A stretch of 64,000 nt of DNA from Liolophura sinensis (taxonomy: Eukaryota > Mollusca > Polyplacophora > Chitonida > Chitonidae). Below the pieces are notes generated by a model, which saw only the letters and a program-made list of their open reading frames with translations, was not told where the DNA came from and ran no database searches. Shown piece by piece: positions 45,053-58,036 of the stretch. The stretch covers positions 22,269,788 to 22,333,787 of the forward strand of contig NC_088302.1 in NCBI RefSeq assembly GCF_032854445.1. The letters are read 5' to 3'. Each line of letters opens with the position of its first letter. The first letter of the stretch is position 1. A program made the position numbers and the translations under genes.

Positions 45053-46171
45053 CTGAAGGGACGTGCTGGGCGTCACGGCTGCTGAATGCTGGAATGCTAG
45101 GAAGATCACTGCCTGTTTGTGCGTGACCTACGTCAGACTTGGTGTGAGCTCTCCATTAGAAATACGTGTATGGTGCCCTTAACATGTAAATTCTGTGAGC
45201 ATTTCAACCTCAGGTATATTAATACATTCATTATCGCATGAGCTTTAGTTTACTGCCCAATCTGTAATCACATATTCCCCAATATATACAGCTGCTCGAA
45301 ACGGAATATATCCCATTCGCTTACCTCATCAGATCATGCACCGGTTACAACGTTGCAACTTGCATAAATGTGGTGGTCGATCTGACTGAGCGGATATTCT
45401 GTTCGTAGGGGAAAATTTGATAATGGAGCGGGCTTTTCCTATAGTTACTGCCATATGCGGGACACAGCTGTAGCGAGGTCTGGGTTAAATTGAAAAGTGC
45501 GAGGATCATCGTCTTGATTTGAACCGATCGAATCATCGATATGTGTGACGTGCATATAGCATGCTGCACTCGATCTTTGCACCTTCTGTATACTGTTGCG
45601 CGGTTTTACTTTTATGTCTATATAAGGCCATTAATTTGTGCCCTAGATGAATATGTGTTCCTCGGTAAAAGAATAATGAAAGAGGAAATGAGAATTGTTT
45701 GCATATACTACTTCGTCTTCGTAGAATCGCATTAAGCAACAATAAATGAAGACGCTGGTGTGTCAATTCTAGTCAATTCTGATCGACTTTTGGTTGAGAT
45801 ATATGTGGGTACGGCATATTCGTGGCTGCTCAACGGGTATCTAAACTTACGGCAGAGCAACCATGGATATTGCGCATTCAAATATTTTTCAACCAACAGT
45901 TAGTGTACTCAGACTGTGTCATTTCTTATTTGTAGATTGGTAAACGATAGAAACATTTTGCAATATGTCGAAACTCTCTAATGGACTATTTTAATGTCAC
46001 TTGAAATATTGTCTAGAAATATTCCTTTAATATTGAAACTCCTTTTTTTTGTTCAGATTTTCATCGTCGAATAGAAATCGTCGCAATAGTAATAAGTCAC
46101 GATAGCAATAATACAGCAGAACCACTGAAAGCTGTCCTACAAACAGCGCCCAGATGTATCAGTCAGGTCGG
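45053..46171. other. Intergenic, nothing recognised
   Basis: No coding exon or repeat family recognised. Confidence 0.4.
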
Positions 46172-46330
46172 CCGTACGTTGCAAGGTCTGACAGCAGCCT
46201 GCGAATGGTCGTGGGTTTCCCCCGGGCTGTGCCCAGTTTCCTCCCACCATAATGCTGGCAACCGTCGCATAAGTGAAATATTCTTGAGTACGGAATAAAA
46301 CGCCAACCAAATCAATAAATAAATAAATAC
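46172..46330 (+). mobile_element. SINE-A copy, 5'-truncated
   Basis: 'AAGGTCTGACAGCAGCCTGC' through 'GAAATATTCTTGAGTACGGA' to an AATAAATAAATAAAT tail. Confidence 0.85.
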
Positions 46331-46489
46331 ATATCAGTCAGGTACCACATGTTTTATGAGATCTGAATGAAGACGTTATCACAAAGTTTACAATCACATT
46401 AGCAGATGATACTTGTGGTATACTGAACGGGTATGTGGTTAACTTGAGGAATGCCATATAACACCGTCAACAATCTCTGACAAACGTTA

Positions 46490-46612
46490 GAAATAGGCTA
46501 AAACGTAAAGGCAAAATATGGTATAATGCAGAATGTAGAGTTGCCAGAAAACAGTTAAACTTAGAAATCAGTATAGACAGACAAGATCATGAAATCGAAG
46601 TAAAAGATGAAT
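46490..46612 (+). pseudogene. Short non-LTR retrotransposon ORF2 fragment
   Basis: The frame 'KRKGKIWYNAECRVARKQLN' resembles the linker between the endonuclease and reverse transcriptase of CR1/Jockey-type elements (a 'W.N.EC..ARK' pattern). About 40 codons, ending in a stop. Confidence 0.4.
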
Positions 46613-46619
46613 AATTCTG

Positions 46620-49600
46620 GGAGTGGGGGAATGCAAAACTTTTTAGTCGAAATTATTAAGCATCTTTCCAATATCGTTGGAAACTATTGACTGTTTCTCT
46701 TTGCATGATTCCGTGCTTTAATTGTATACTTTCTTAGTTCTTTTGCAGTTTGTGTAAAACGTCGTTTTGGGAATTGGCTTGGAAATTATTGAACTTGAAC
46801 GTCCATTTTGGTTGACAGCTGGTATATGAATATCTGTTCCTACGTATAGACTATTATTATACCTGATAGAGAGCTTCTTTGAAACATTGTCAAATCCACA
46901 AAACATCGATGACGCGCTCAAGCAAAATGTCACCCTCAAACGGCAATTTCCCATTTACACGAGAGAACATTCAGCAAACCCGTGCGCTCTGAAGTTTATT
47001 ATTTATTATCTTTGGGATGCACTCCGAGATTTGGTTGTTTGTTACGTGGCCGGACGATGGCTTGTTCGGCTATTTAGACGCACAAATTTACTTATTTATT
47101 GTGCCATCTGAGCAAGTACGTACACTATGTTCGGTAGGTCCATATACTGAACAATGCATGTATATTATATACAGTCTGTTGTGGGATGGTGAGGAGAGGA
47201 TATAGACCTACAACGAGAGATCCTGTGTTAAGATGGATAACCATACACTCATTAGTTGCTCGTGACATGTGACTCGAGTGACATCCTTCGGAACACAGGG
47301 ATTCGAATTGCATAATTAGTTTGTTACACCACACAAAACTCACATTCAGTTGCACGAAACAGCCAGGTCATAGAATCTTCCTGGTCATGAATATTTATGA
47401 AGTAGAAGGCCTATTTGCCGTTTGGAAGACACGTGCAGGCCTATATATATTACGAAGCACAACATAGGTCAAACAAACATGCATGTTGGCGGCAATGCTC
47501 ACAGCTGACAATTAAAAAGAATAAGCCGCTTTATTCGAAAGCATGTAATTTGGTTTTACACCTACAAGCACTGTGAAAAGGAGTTCTCGACTTTTCTCTG
47601 AAGATCATTTCTACCGAAATATAGTGTACAAGGCATGTGTACCCAATGACCCAGCTCGTTACAAGCAGCCTAACTTGCAGCCCGCGAAAGGAAGTATATC
47701 GTCAGTCTTTTACAAAACACATTGGCAATAAAGGTGAGCCATAGTTAACACAGTCACGGAAAACAAAAAATTTGCAAGATGCTGAGATGACAGGAAACTT
47801 GCCGAAATAATGTGCTGGAAAAATTTGACAAACTACATCGCCTTAATTTAATGTGCTTTACCCTACTTTGAGGCATCTGTGACTCTTAGGCATGGCTTTC
47901 CGTTCAGGGAATTGTTTGGCTTCATATACTTACATACACTGATGTACAAGGTAAGAGTTTGTAAAATAGTGATAGGAGACCACATTTTAAAGTCTGAGAC
48001 AGTACAGATACAGCACCATTACAGGTACCACAATTCTGTAAGGCTGGCCTTTAGTCTAGCCCGACCGTGCAACTGGCTATGTTTTAACCTGGCGGAAGGC
48101 GAGATCGCAATGAATCGCATGAGGCGCTCCACTGAAGTTAGACTCTCACTGTTCCTTCGTGTATTCTCAGTAAACCCGCATATTGTTTTAGTCGTTGGCC
48201 TAGCTTGTTAGAAAAAAACCCGAAGTAAACATGAAAAATTAGGCTCGGCGTTTTCCTCCGCCGCCTTGTTTGGCTTAGCTTTGACAGTGGTACATCGACT
48301 CTAGGGAAAAAGGCAGGTATAGATACCTTTAGACCCCGCACACCTGCGACTTCCAAAGCTCTAGAGCCGGAAGCCTCTCTCAAGGACATCTTGCAAGCAG
48401 TTAGCAAATTGGTCAAAAACGTCCAACTGACGCGACACAGAGGAGCACCCAGATCAGAATAAAATGTCGCAACAGGTGCAAAAATTTTAGAAGTTGATCA
48501 TGTCACTATTACATTTCACGAAAAGGTTTTATGATACCAAGTTGAGGATTTTGTGCGCGCGTGTTAACTTCTTTGATGATAAGATTTTGCAGGACATACT
48601 GATGATAAGCAGCAATTATTTTATGAACGACAGGACGGTGGGTTTCCCCCGGACTCTGCATCCCCATGCTGTTTATATGTAACGTGGCTGTTGGAAGAAG
48701 CGGTGCTTTACACACCCTTTTGATGAATGTTTTCATCATTGGGTGGTGGGCGCTGGCCTGCTTTATATCCGCCTACACTATAGTATTGGTCATTGGCGCT
48801 GTTGTAAGAAGATTTCGTGTACAACTGGTTCACATGCAGCTTGTTTCGAATGCCTTTCTCGGGGATACTTTGCTTCAAAATTTTCACGCCGCCAGTTGTG
48901 ACCTGTTGTAACGTATTGAGGAGTGCATGGATGTGATAGTTTTGAACTTGCTGCCTGTAGGAGGTCGAGTGATATTGGTTTCAGGACTGGATCGAGACTC
49001 TTATCATGCAATAGGTTTGTACCTATTGTACCTGTAATCATGCCAGGTTTGTACTTGACATACATGTGTTACACTTACCTACAATGTCCTATCTTCCTTC
49101 TATATATTGGATGAACATATGTCATCAAGAATGGAGGAATGGATATACTTTTAGCGAATTCCGTCTCTAAAGGATTCTACAACTTCCGGTTACAGTGTCT
49201 TGCTCACAAATTTCAGGGTTTAATCCGTCGGTCGAGTAGCAAATACACCTTCGCCCAACTGACCGCATTGGGTCTGTTCGTTCGAGAACGCTGTTGGATT
49301 CAACTCTCAACCTGGAAATCTGTCCATAAATTTGCTCCCCGCCCCCCTCACTCAATCATTCTGTTGATGTGGGCCACAGCTGCCAGAAAACTCTTTTTTG
49401 CTAGTTGAGTTGCATCTGGCCCCCATTGCATATCCGATGAATCTGTCCAAATTCTTATGTCTGGACAAGGGCAGATAATTGCTTTGTCATTCCAGCTTTT
49501 CAGATTGTCTCCCTTCCAGATTGGATCTATCCTGCGACAGAGATGCTTAGCATGTATTATGCATGACTGCTCTCACTGACGAGCATAGAAGTTAAGCCAA

Positions 49601-50549
49601 GCTGGCCATGTGCCGAACTTTTACAAACTTCCAAAATTTAGTGTACAAAATTTTACACAAAATTAAATAAATTCGTACAGAAGCCGTCGGAGATAGTCCA
49701 CACGGTACACGTATCTTGTTCTAGGAAAAGACTCTTTTTATGTACCGAAGAAAGAATCAGGGCTCCCATTGTTTCACCGCATTGCAGCTTCATTACACCT
49801 CCACACAGAGCCCGCCCTATAATGCGTGGTATACATTGAGTCCCCAACTCATGCTAAAATAATAATGGCATAATAATGCCAAACCGACATTGACAAACCC
49901 TCGTCTAACACAATCCAGCGGTCCAAACTTTTTAGTGGAGTCAAACCTACTTTTTACAACGTTCGCAACAAACGTTGAAATTTTTACACACAGACTGAAG
50001 ATAATTTGACTACCTGTACGACCAGATAATGCCAAAATCTGGTATAACCAAGCTGATGTTCTGGGTACCGGTAGTATGATAAGAAACAATGACAAAATGA
50101 CGTTCTTTCCCCTGTCTACCCTGTGTACTATACTGAGCTTTCTCTTGAAGCAGAAAGAGGTACACGACTTTTTATGACGTTCCCAACAAAAGCGACCATG
50201 ACACACAAATACTAAGTAAATGGGAAAAAATCCTACTGTTTAACTATGCCAATGTACAGAATTTTACCTCTCTTCAAAAGTGCTGATGATTAACAAGATT
50301 AAGAGATTTTCAGTATAAAATTTTGCACCGGCTATGTCCCTATAAAATTTTATATTTACAGAGTTGGGAGGAATCATGATTGGTTTCATTGAATGATTGG
50401 TTTTTAACGCTGCACTCAAAAAATTAATCTGTTAATTTATCACAATATTCTGTTAGTTTAACAGAATCTTTATGTTGTATTAAGAGGATTAAGTGTTGTG
50501 ACTGACCAAACTGACGATTAATCATACTAAAACATGCGTGAAACTGTGT
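46620..50549. other. Intergenic, nothing recognised
   Basis: Several 80-130 codon frames occur (for example 47879-48211 plus and 49817-50206 minus). None has recognisable motifs, convincing splice sites or supporting neighbours. Confidence 0.35.
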
Positions 50550-50760
50550 TTGTGTGTGTGTTATATGGTGGCGGTTAGGTTAATCGTTTGAGGAAATCCG
50601 AGCGCCAGATTAAAACCACCGTCCTTCCCCATCAGGTAACCTTAAAGTCGCATCCCAAAGAGCGAGAACTGGATTCGAGCAGGCGACCTGATTGATTGGC
50701 CCAGGGCGTGACAGTCGTAGAGACCCAGCCCTTTAGCTACTGAGCCAGCGCTTTAACTGT
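50550..50760 (-). mobile_element. SINE-D, tRNA-derived
   Basis: The minus strand shows an A-box-like 'TGGCTCAGTAGCTAAAGGGC' and a B-box-like 'CTGCTCGAATCCAGTTC' about 55 bases apart, followed by an unrelated body. It is longer than a tRNA, so I call it a SINE or tRNA-derived repeat rather than a tRNA gene. Confidence 0.5.
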
Positions 50761-50903
50761 TGAGCCAGCAATTTAACTATTGAGCCAGTGCTTTAACTAT
50801 TATGCCGTCTAACGCTCAATTATGTGCCGTCTAACGCTCAATTGACTATTGAGCCAAAGCCTTAATTATGGAGCTAGCGATTTAACTATTGAGCCAGCGT
50901 GGC
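50741..50903. repeat. About 20-bp minisatellite built from the SINE-D A box
   Basis: Degenerate units of GAGCCAGCGCTTTAACTATT repeat from the SINE head outward. They include a nested pair of 'GCCGTCTAACGCTCAATT' near 50803-50842. Confidence 0.75.
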
Positions 50904-50905
50904 CC

Positions 50906-51580
50906 TGTACATATGTCAAAATCTTTCCAATACTTTTATATTTAAACTTCCTATATTACAAAATGCGCGCGTGTAAAGACACTATGGTACACCTGTATAA
51001 AGGTATTATTGGATTTGGCGGAACAGACTAGACTAACTCACTTCCCCCTACCACCACTCGTTCTGCGTGTGTCATATCTTCGTTTTTAAACGTATAGTAA
51101 ACCTATCTCTGCGACATCGATATGCCCAAACAAGCACATCTTCGTAGGGCACAAGCAACGATCGTAACATATTTTATTACCTGGGTTACAACGGTGTATA
51201 CTGACGTACACATGTTGTGTGTGTAACAGGCCTTGTTTTTTACGTACAGGAACAAACACAGGCCTAGATACTTATATAGGCTACACATCTATATACGTAT
51301 ATAAGTAAGTAAGCTTCTGAAGTACGATGACCTACTTTACTGTGTGTTGTCACGTTTACAGCCGATTCAATGACCTTGTTCATGTCGCTGTTATGTTTTC
51401 GTCTTTACTCTCAGATCTGACCCCACTTTTGATATCATATATAGCAGAAAGCCAGCTGAATTACGTGTGGTAAATGCAGCGTTACGGAACTTGATAACTT
51501 GGGCTGAAGTAGGCTAGGCTATCTACGTCCAATACAGCCCAATCATTTCGGAGTTTTCACAGTACGTGGTACTGCACGAG
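50906..51580. promoter_or_regulatory. 5' flank of the AnmK-like gene
   Basis: No TATA box or initiator could be placed with confidence. The interval must hold the promoter and 5' UTR, or an upstream non-coding exon. Confidence 0.25.
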
Positions 51581-54500
51581 ATGTCGTCCTTCCACGGCAT
51601 CGGACTGATGTCCGGCTCGTCACTTGACGGCTTGGATATATGTTACGCCGAATTCACCGGCGACGTGGACACTGACGTCTGGGGCTACCGCATACTGAAG
51701 ACACTGACGTTGCCTTACACAGAGGAATGGTTGGAAAGATTACGGAACGCCCACCTATTGAGCGGGCTGGATTTAATCAAGCTCCACGTCGACTATGGTC
51801 GATTCTTAGGCGAAACAGTGGATGAATTCATCGATGCCGAAGATGCCAAACCCTTCTTCGTCGCGTCGCATGGCCATACCGTGTTCCACCAACCCGAGCG
51901 GCATGTCACGTTCCAGCTGGGCGAAGGGGAGACAACCGCAGCATATTTGCACTGTCCGTTCGTGTGCAATTTCAGGAACAAGGACATTGCCCTTGGCGGA
52001 CAGGGTGCCCCTTTAGTCCCCGAGGGTGAGCGCTACTTGTTCAGCAGCGTTGACATATGCGTTAACCTCGGGGGCATCGCAAACATTAGCTGGAGAGGTC
52101 AGAACGGCCATGACATCTGCGGATGTAATGCTGTTCTCAACATGCTAGCAGGAAAACATGGCAACTTTTCTCATGATGTAGACGGACAGATAGGAAAAAG
52201 CGGCAATGTGCTAGAAAACGTCCTCCAAGAGTTGGAATCTTTGAAATATTACACGCTTCCACCGCCAAAGTCACTTGGATTGGAATGGATTGTGGAGAAC
52301 GTATATCCAATTCTTGACGTAAGTGTAAGCCCATGTACATGTATTGTTCTGGTTTTACGTCGTACGTAAGATTATATAGGCTATACGTCGCATGATTATT
52401 TTGGTTACTGTGTATACATGATTTTTTGGAGCTGCTTTCCTCAAGTGATGCATTTTGCTTGATGCATCCACCTTATAAATTGGACCACTTTATGAGAAAA
52501 CCTTAAGTGTTGATACCAAAGGTATCAGTTTAATGCCTTCGTGCACATCTGAAAGTGCATTTTTACAGACCAAACCTGAGGAGAAATAGTTTCCATTTAA
52601 CAATAAAACTAATCGGTGTCATGTGGTGTCATGTTTTACACCCCTCACGATGACCGCTTCCCTGACCTAATGGTTAGAACGTCCGCCTCCAAGTCGGAAG
52701 ACCCCGGGATCAAACCCTGGTCGGGTCATACCAAAGACTTTAAAAATGGTACCTCGCGTGGCGCTCTGCGCTCTAAGAGGCTAGAGCAAGGAAACGTGAC
52801 GGTGGGTCCGGTGTCAGCATAATGTGACTGGGAGAGATGTCATGTCTGGTGTCTTCGTCATAATACTTCAGTGACGGCAGCACTGTGGCGGCATGTACTC
52901 GCCTTGTACACCCACCAAATGACTCCTTGTCGTCATATGACTGAAAAATGGCTAAGTATGACGTTAAACCCTCAAGCATACATACATACATGCATACTTC
53001 TAGGGGGACGTCCTAACCATGGTAGCATGACGTAAACATCAACCAGATAAGTAAGTTATATACTTTGTGGGATGTTACACCGTATTGACTATATTCAAAA
53101 ATGTTTCACTGTTATCCTCTGGGTCATGTTTCTCAGTGAAAAAAACCAGAATATCCACAAGTATATTGCGAAGTCTTATTGTAGTCTCAACAAGTCTTAT
53201 TAAATTCACTCGAACACACGGCCTATCAATCAGTTACATGCATATGTGTATATGGTCTGCAGTGAAGACAAGTCCTGGATAAGTGAAGAGCCTGTAGATA
53301 TACATACAAATGTATGGTGCGTGACTGCTTGGGGTGTAACGTCACACTCAAATGAATGGCGAAAACACACTAGTAGTATGCATCGATGTAGCTAACTGGC
53401 CGCGAAAAACTCGCCCCCGTTACTTACTCAAACATTGTCATTTAAGTTGCGTGACATCTCCATGCAGTTCCACGCGTTTCTTTTGACACTCAGCTTGTGG
53501 ATATAGGCCCCACTTTTTCCTTTCGCTAAAACTCATCGAGGTAGACCCATCTCTTGCAACTTGACATGATTTGGAAAAAAAAGACAAAATATGAATTAAA
53601 AATTCTACACAAACAAGTAAATTTTAGTTTTAGATATAGTTCCCAGATTTGATAGTTTTCCACCGACGTTTTACTGAAATCAGTACTTTGCACTGAAGAA
53701 TTGTTCGCGCGAAACGACGCTTATCCTCATTGCTGGCCGGGTTTAATACAGGAGAAAATGTACCCATGGTTTTGGGTTAGAGATTAAAGTTGCTTTTGTA
53801 ACATGATTTATTGTTGCAAATAATGTCAGTGAAAATGTTAGATTTTTTATACTGTACAATCTTTATGTCGGGCATTCCTTAGATTCGTGATTACCTTAAA
53901 GGATAAAACTCGAGCAAGCTTCTGAACTCCTGAATTCTTTATCTACGAGTATGCTTTTATTCAGATTTTTTAGGCTTTTTACAATGCCTAAAAATTACAT
54001 ATGCATTTAAACGTTTGAATGTTGAATTCTGAGGTGGGCTTTATGGCTAATGCTACCACTGGAAGGGCCCATGTACTTTGACCTCACATCAGTTTTATAC
54101 ACGTGATTTCGTTATTCTACATGTACAGATTTATTTATTTGGTTGGTGTTTTACGCCGTACTCAAGAATATTTCACTTATACGATGGCGGTCAGCATTAA
54201 GGTGGGAGAAAACCTGGCAGAGCCCGGAGGAAATCCACGACCATCCGCAGGATGCTGCAAGACTTACACGTACAGAAGAAATTCTTATAAAGTGTTCGAG
54301 CATAAGCTCGTGGCTACTTTGATAAACACTGAAAGATGTGTTTAAAGTGCGAAAAACCTTTTGCTACGTCAGGGTTCCGAAACAACTTCGGTTTGGTTGT
54401 TAAAGCCCAACAGAGAATTAAAACATGAATATTGCTCCATAAAATAAGATAAAGTAATAAATGAAAGTGTATTTATTTATTTATTTGGTGTTTTACGCCA

Positions 54501-55286
54501 TTTTCAAGAATATTTCAGTTATACGACGGAGGCCACATTATGGTGGGAGGAAAACCGGCAGATCCTGGGGGAAATCCACAGCTATCCGCAGGTTGCTGGC
54601 AGACCTCCCCACGTACGTCCGGAGAGGAGGCAGCATGAGAAAATGTTTATGTGCAGAACAGCATAGTTCTGTCGTCTGCCTGGTGAACCTAATCTACCAT
54701 TTTCGCTTTCTGAGGAAATTTCCAAAACGTTCAAGATATCAACAAACTTCAACAATCACACAGTGTTCTTTAGTTTGCTTTACTGTTGACGTTGTGTCTC
54801 GTTTATGTTTCGTTTTAGACGAACAAGTACAGCATTCCAGACTTGCTATGTACGTATTCAGAGCACATTGCTCGGGAGGTCAGCAAGGCCTGCTACGCCG
54901 CCCAGGCCTTACCCCAGCCTTACTTCGCTCGCAAGAGATCCACGGGTAACAGACAAATCCACTTAACAGTCCTGGTGACAGGGGGTGGAGCCTTCAACAA
55001 GTGTGTCATGGACAGACTCCGTGATAAGCTTAGCCAGAAGAACATCGTCTTGGCGGACACGGACGATGAAACAGTGCAGTTCAAGGAAGCTCTGTTGTTT
55101 GCCTTCTTGGGACTGCGTTGTTTGTTGGGGCAACACAACGTCAGCAGTAGTGTCACAGGCAGCTCCATGGATTCAGTCAGCGGTAGCATTCACTTACCCC
55201 CCAAGTCCGCCCAGACCCCTCTGACGCCAAAACGGGACAGGTTGTCATTCGGCCTTAGACGTCAGTCTTCTCAGGATAACGTTTAA
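51581..55286 (+). CDS. Anhydro-N-acetylmuramic acid kinase (AnmK-type), two exons
   Basis: AnmK uses ATP to open and phosphorylate 1,6-anhydro-MurNAc, giving MurNAc-6-phosphate in bacterial peptidoglycan recycling. Exon 1 is 51581-52318 (donor GTAAGT), exon 2 is 54819-55286 (acceptor GTTTTAG). The phase-0 junction gives 401 residues, slightly longer than the usual 370-400. Motifs are GLMSGSSLDGLD at 8-19 (ATP-binding), SHGHT at 96-100, GQGAPLVP at 140-147, NLGGIANIS at 162-170, 'GHDICGCNAVLNMLAGKHG' at 176-194 (Asp178 aligns with the catalytic base) and VTGGGAFN at 299-306. 'DIC.CN..LN.LA' and 'YYTLPPPKSLGLEW' (223-236) are in the style of Bacteroidetes AnmK, not the proteobacterial GPGN form. 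A Ser-rich C-terminal tail is extra. The ATG at 51581 was chosen because it directly precedes the first conserved motif. The gene looks intact and probably functional. Its role in an animal is inference. Confidence 0.92.
52648..52992 (+). mobile_element. SINE-C, full length, in the AnmK intron
   Basis: The best SINE-C copy. The tRNA-like head 'TAATGGTTAGAACGTCCGCC' with 'CCCGGGATCAAACCCTGG' is followed by 'GGTGTCAGCATAATGTGACT' and the end 'GTATGACGTTAAACCCTCAA' with a CATA-repeat tail. Confidence 0.88.
53000..54127. other. AnmK intron, no further feature
   Basis: AT-rich, no exon or repeat recognised. Confidence 0.5.
54128..54275 (-). mobile_element. SINE-A, 5'-truncated, in the AnmK intron
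   Basis: 'GGTTGGTGTTTTACGCCGTA' through 'CATCCGCAGGATGCTGCAAG'. Confidence 0.88.
54470..54635 (-). mobile_element. SINE-A, 5'-truncated, in the AnmK intron
   Basis: A TTTATTTATTTATTTGG tail, then the core to 'GGAGAGGAGGCAGCATGAG'. It ends about 180 bases before exon 2. Confidence 0.88.
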
Positions 55287-55447
55287 TATCGACCATTGAG
55301 ACCTCCAATCAGTGAAACACTCAGAGTAGCAGCTACAATAATAATCTGTGCAATTTACGCGGTTGATAGCTGTGACACGTTTTAAATTTAAAATGCTGAT
55401 CGATCCAAAGAGAAGATGGTGTCCGATACGAAAGCATAAATCATCTA

Positions 55448-55453
55448 AATAAA
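55448..55453 (+). terminator. Poly(A) signal of the AnmK-like gene
   Basis: AATAAA 162 bases after the stop codon. Confidence 0.6.
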
Positions 55454-57978
55454 TCAAGTCCAATACAACTTATTTCCCCAAGGCTTTTATATCACTCGGT
55501 TTACTGCGCTACAGTCTTCTTACCGGTACTTTGCAGATCGGCATGGTTATATAAGCAGATACTTATAGCGCCGTTTCAACTTCGCAATGCTTTATGGAAA
55601 AGGAAATAAAAGTGCCAAGCAAATGCAGTGTATTTAGTGAAAGCACTCTGAACACAGGGCGGACAAACTTGGGTAGGTGACCCGAGAGTTCCAAGAAGTG
55701 TTTGGACGTCACCTCTATGGCAGGAAACCATGCGAACCAATATTGCTGCTTCTGTTGATTTTGACACATGGAGTTGACGTTTTAGTCTTCACTCGTACAA
55801 AGACTATTAAGTGCTAGTGTTGCCAGATTTTCCCTGCCATCGGCCGTGAACCCAGACAACCTGAAAATCTAACTGAGATCTAGTTAATCTTTGGAGAATG
55901 AATGGATGGCTGACGGAGTGGATTTTAGTCATAATGGACACCCTTGATGAGGAATCAGATGTCCAAAAAATTTCACCATGGCTAAAGATATTGTTGAAGT
56001 AGAGTCTTGACAAGTTTGGCTATACGAATATTTAACAGAAATGCTTATAGAATAAAACAGAAATGTATGCATGATAAATTCGGTTAAATTCAATTAGGAC
56101 ATACGGAACTGCTGATAAAATTGTAGAGTAAAAGCAGTTATTGGATCTTCGTGGCCAGAAAATGCAGTAGCACTGTATACCCCTTTTCCAATGTGCTTCC
56201 AGAATTCACGGCATGGGAATGTTATAAAGACAGATTGTGTAAACTCTTAAGCAAAATTGAACATGTACCAATTCTGATGACTGAATTAAGCTATAAATAC
56301 GTGTAGGAGAAAGTCGCTCTGACCATTCAGTAATTAATGTAAGTGATTAGTTCAGCATTTAGGGTTAAGCAACATATCGTTCCCTATTACCAGATGGTCT
56401 CCCGAGGATGTTTTCATTTTGCGATTGCATCCTTTTTGATGTCATTACCTACACATTTTTCTTTGTTTTGTTATTTATATGTATTGCATAAATATTTTCA
56501 CAAATGACATACTTTGTCGATTTAATCTTATAAATTGTGCCTTAACTATGCAATGAAAATGCCATTTCAGCAAATCAAATAAACAAATTGTATCTTTTCT
56601 CTGTATACACCGACATGGGGATATGGTTTTAAACGAATGTAATAAACTTGGAGAAACTAGCTTATTTTCATCGAATATTTTATTTAACATAGGTATATTG
56701 GTTAACATAAAAAAAAGTCTAAAACAAATGATATATTTTAGGTACCTTAACATGAATATTGTTTAAAATAAGTCATAAAATTCAATAAACTTTATTATTT
56801 TATAAAACTGTTTTTTGGATATCTTTTTATTATTATTATTAATATTGTCGAGTGATAGTGCAACAGTTATTGCATTTCACCTACAGTGAAAACAAAATTA
56901 TTTTGTACATGTGTTAACAACAGGTGTGGTAATCCAGAGATTCAAAATTCCAAGGAAAAGAAGAAACCATAGGCCATACCCAGTTTAACTATCCGTTCAA
57001 CTGTTTAGATGGACACTAGTACTTCCGCACGGCTGGACTTACTGTGGACAGTAACTTTCCAGAAAAATGGCACAAAAATTTGTGATCATTGCTCTGTACG
57101 TCCGTTACTATTGCGTTGTCCGTTACCATTGTATTTATTTATCCGATTATTTATCTCCAAACTCAACAATGTTTCACTTATGAGATCATAACTGTCATGT
57201 TTTATGGGTAGAAGAGCTTTCATTATTAAAGAACCAGTGGCTACCACAACTGGGAAGGTAATACAGCACAAACTGAAGCTTCAAACGGAACCTGACGCAG
57301 AGCTTCGCTGTCGTGATTTGACAGCTCAGATCTTTGCCTTTGAAACAGTTGGATTTTACACTTCAAAGTTCAAGTAAAATTATGATTACCTTCACGTGTC
57401 CCGCTTCATTTCAACACAAAATACATTAACTGCCCTTACTAATATAATGCAGGCCACGCAAATCTTGAGATTCAGATTTCAAAAATTTTACAACATTTAA
57501 ACAATATTGTAAATTTTTAAAGTGATGTGACTAGTTTTTTAATATTACATTCTGCTCTTGTGCCACAGGCAGAAAGTACAGGTAAAGAATTTTATATCTC
57601 CTTAGTGAAGCATGTCTGTGGATAAAGATGTAGTGATTACGCCAACAAGTTTACATAAGGACGACTGGATTGTGAAGAACCATAAAACAGTCTGTAATAT
57701 GGGCATACAAAACTACAAAAGATACAAAATCACGTTTAGATACAGAGCAGGAAAAAAAGTGTTGGAACAGTAGAAACACATGCGGATCCAGTGAAAATGT
57801 GATGTGATATGGTAACCTTTGGAAGTAAGAAGAAAGATTCTCCAAAAAGTCGGCCATTTTTAAAGGGCAGCATCTGCGCTGCCAATCACGCCAGTAGCGT
57901 GTCAGATAATTGGTACATACTTCAGTAAACATGAAGACTTTTTAATCACACTCAGATTTCATGGTAGAATGGGATGGT
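55454..57978. other. Convergent intergenic spacer
   Basis: Between the 3' ends of the AnmK and eIF2B epsilon genes. A heavily diverged SINE-A remnant is possible at 57118-57215 (minus). Otherwise nothing is recognised. Confidence 0.45.
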
Positions 57979-57984
57979 TTTATT
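57979..57984 (-). terminator. Poly(A) signal of the eIF2B epsilon gene
   Basis: AATAAA on the minus strand, 53 bases past the stop codon. Confidence 0.6.
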
Positions 57985-58036
57985 TCTGTGATTGTGACAG
58001 TATAATTTATCGATGACAAAGCGAATTTTAACCCTA

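Noticed and set aside
47879-48211. 110-codon open frame on the plus strand
   Set aside because: No recognisable domain, and neighbouring frames of similar size overlap it on both strands.
51566-51580. Earlier non-ATG start for the AnmK-like protein
   Set aside because: The upstream extension depends on GTG and adds five residues not seen in the family. The ATG at 51581 directly precedes the first motif.
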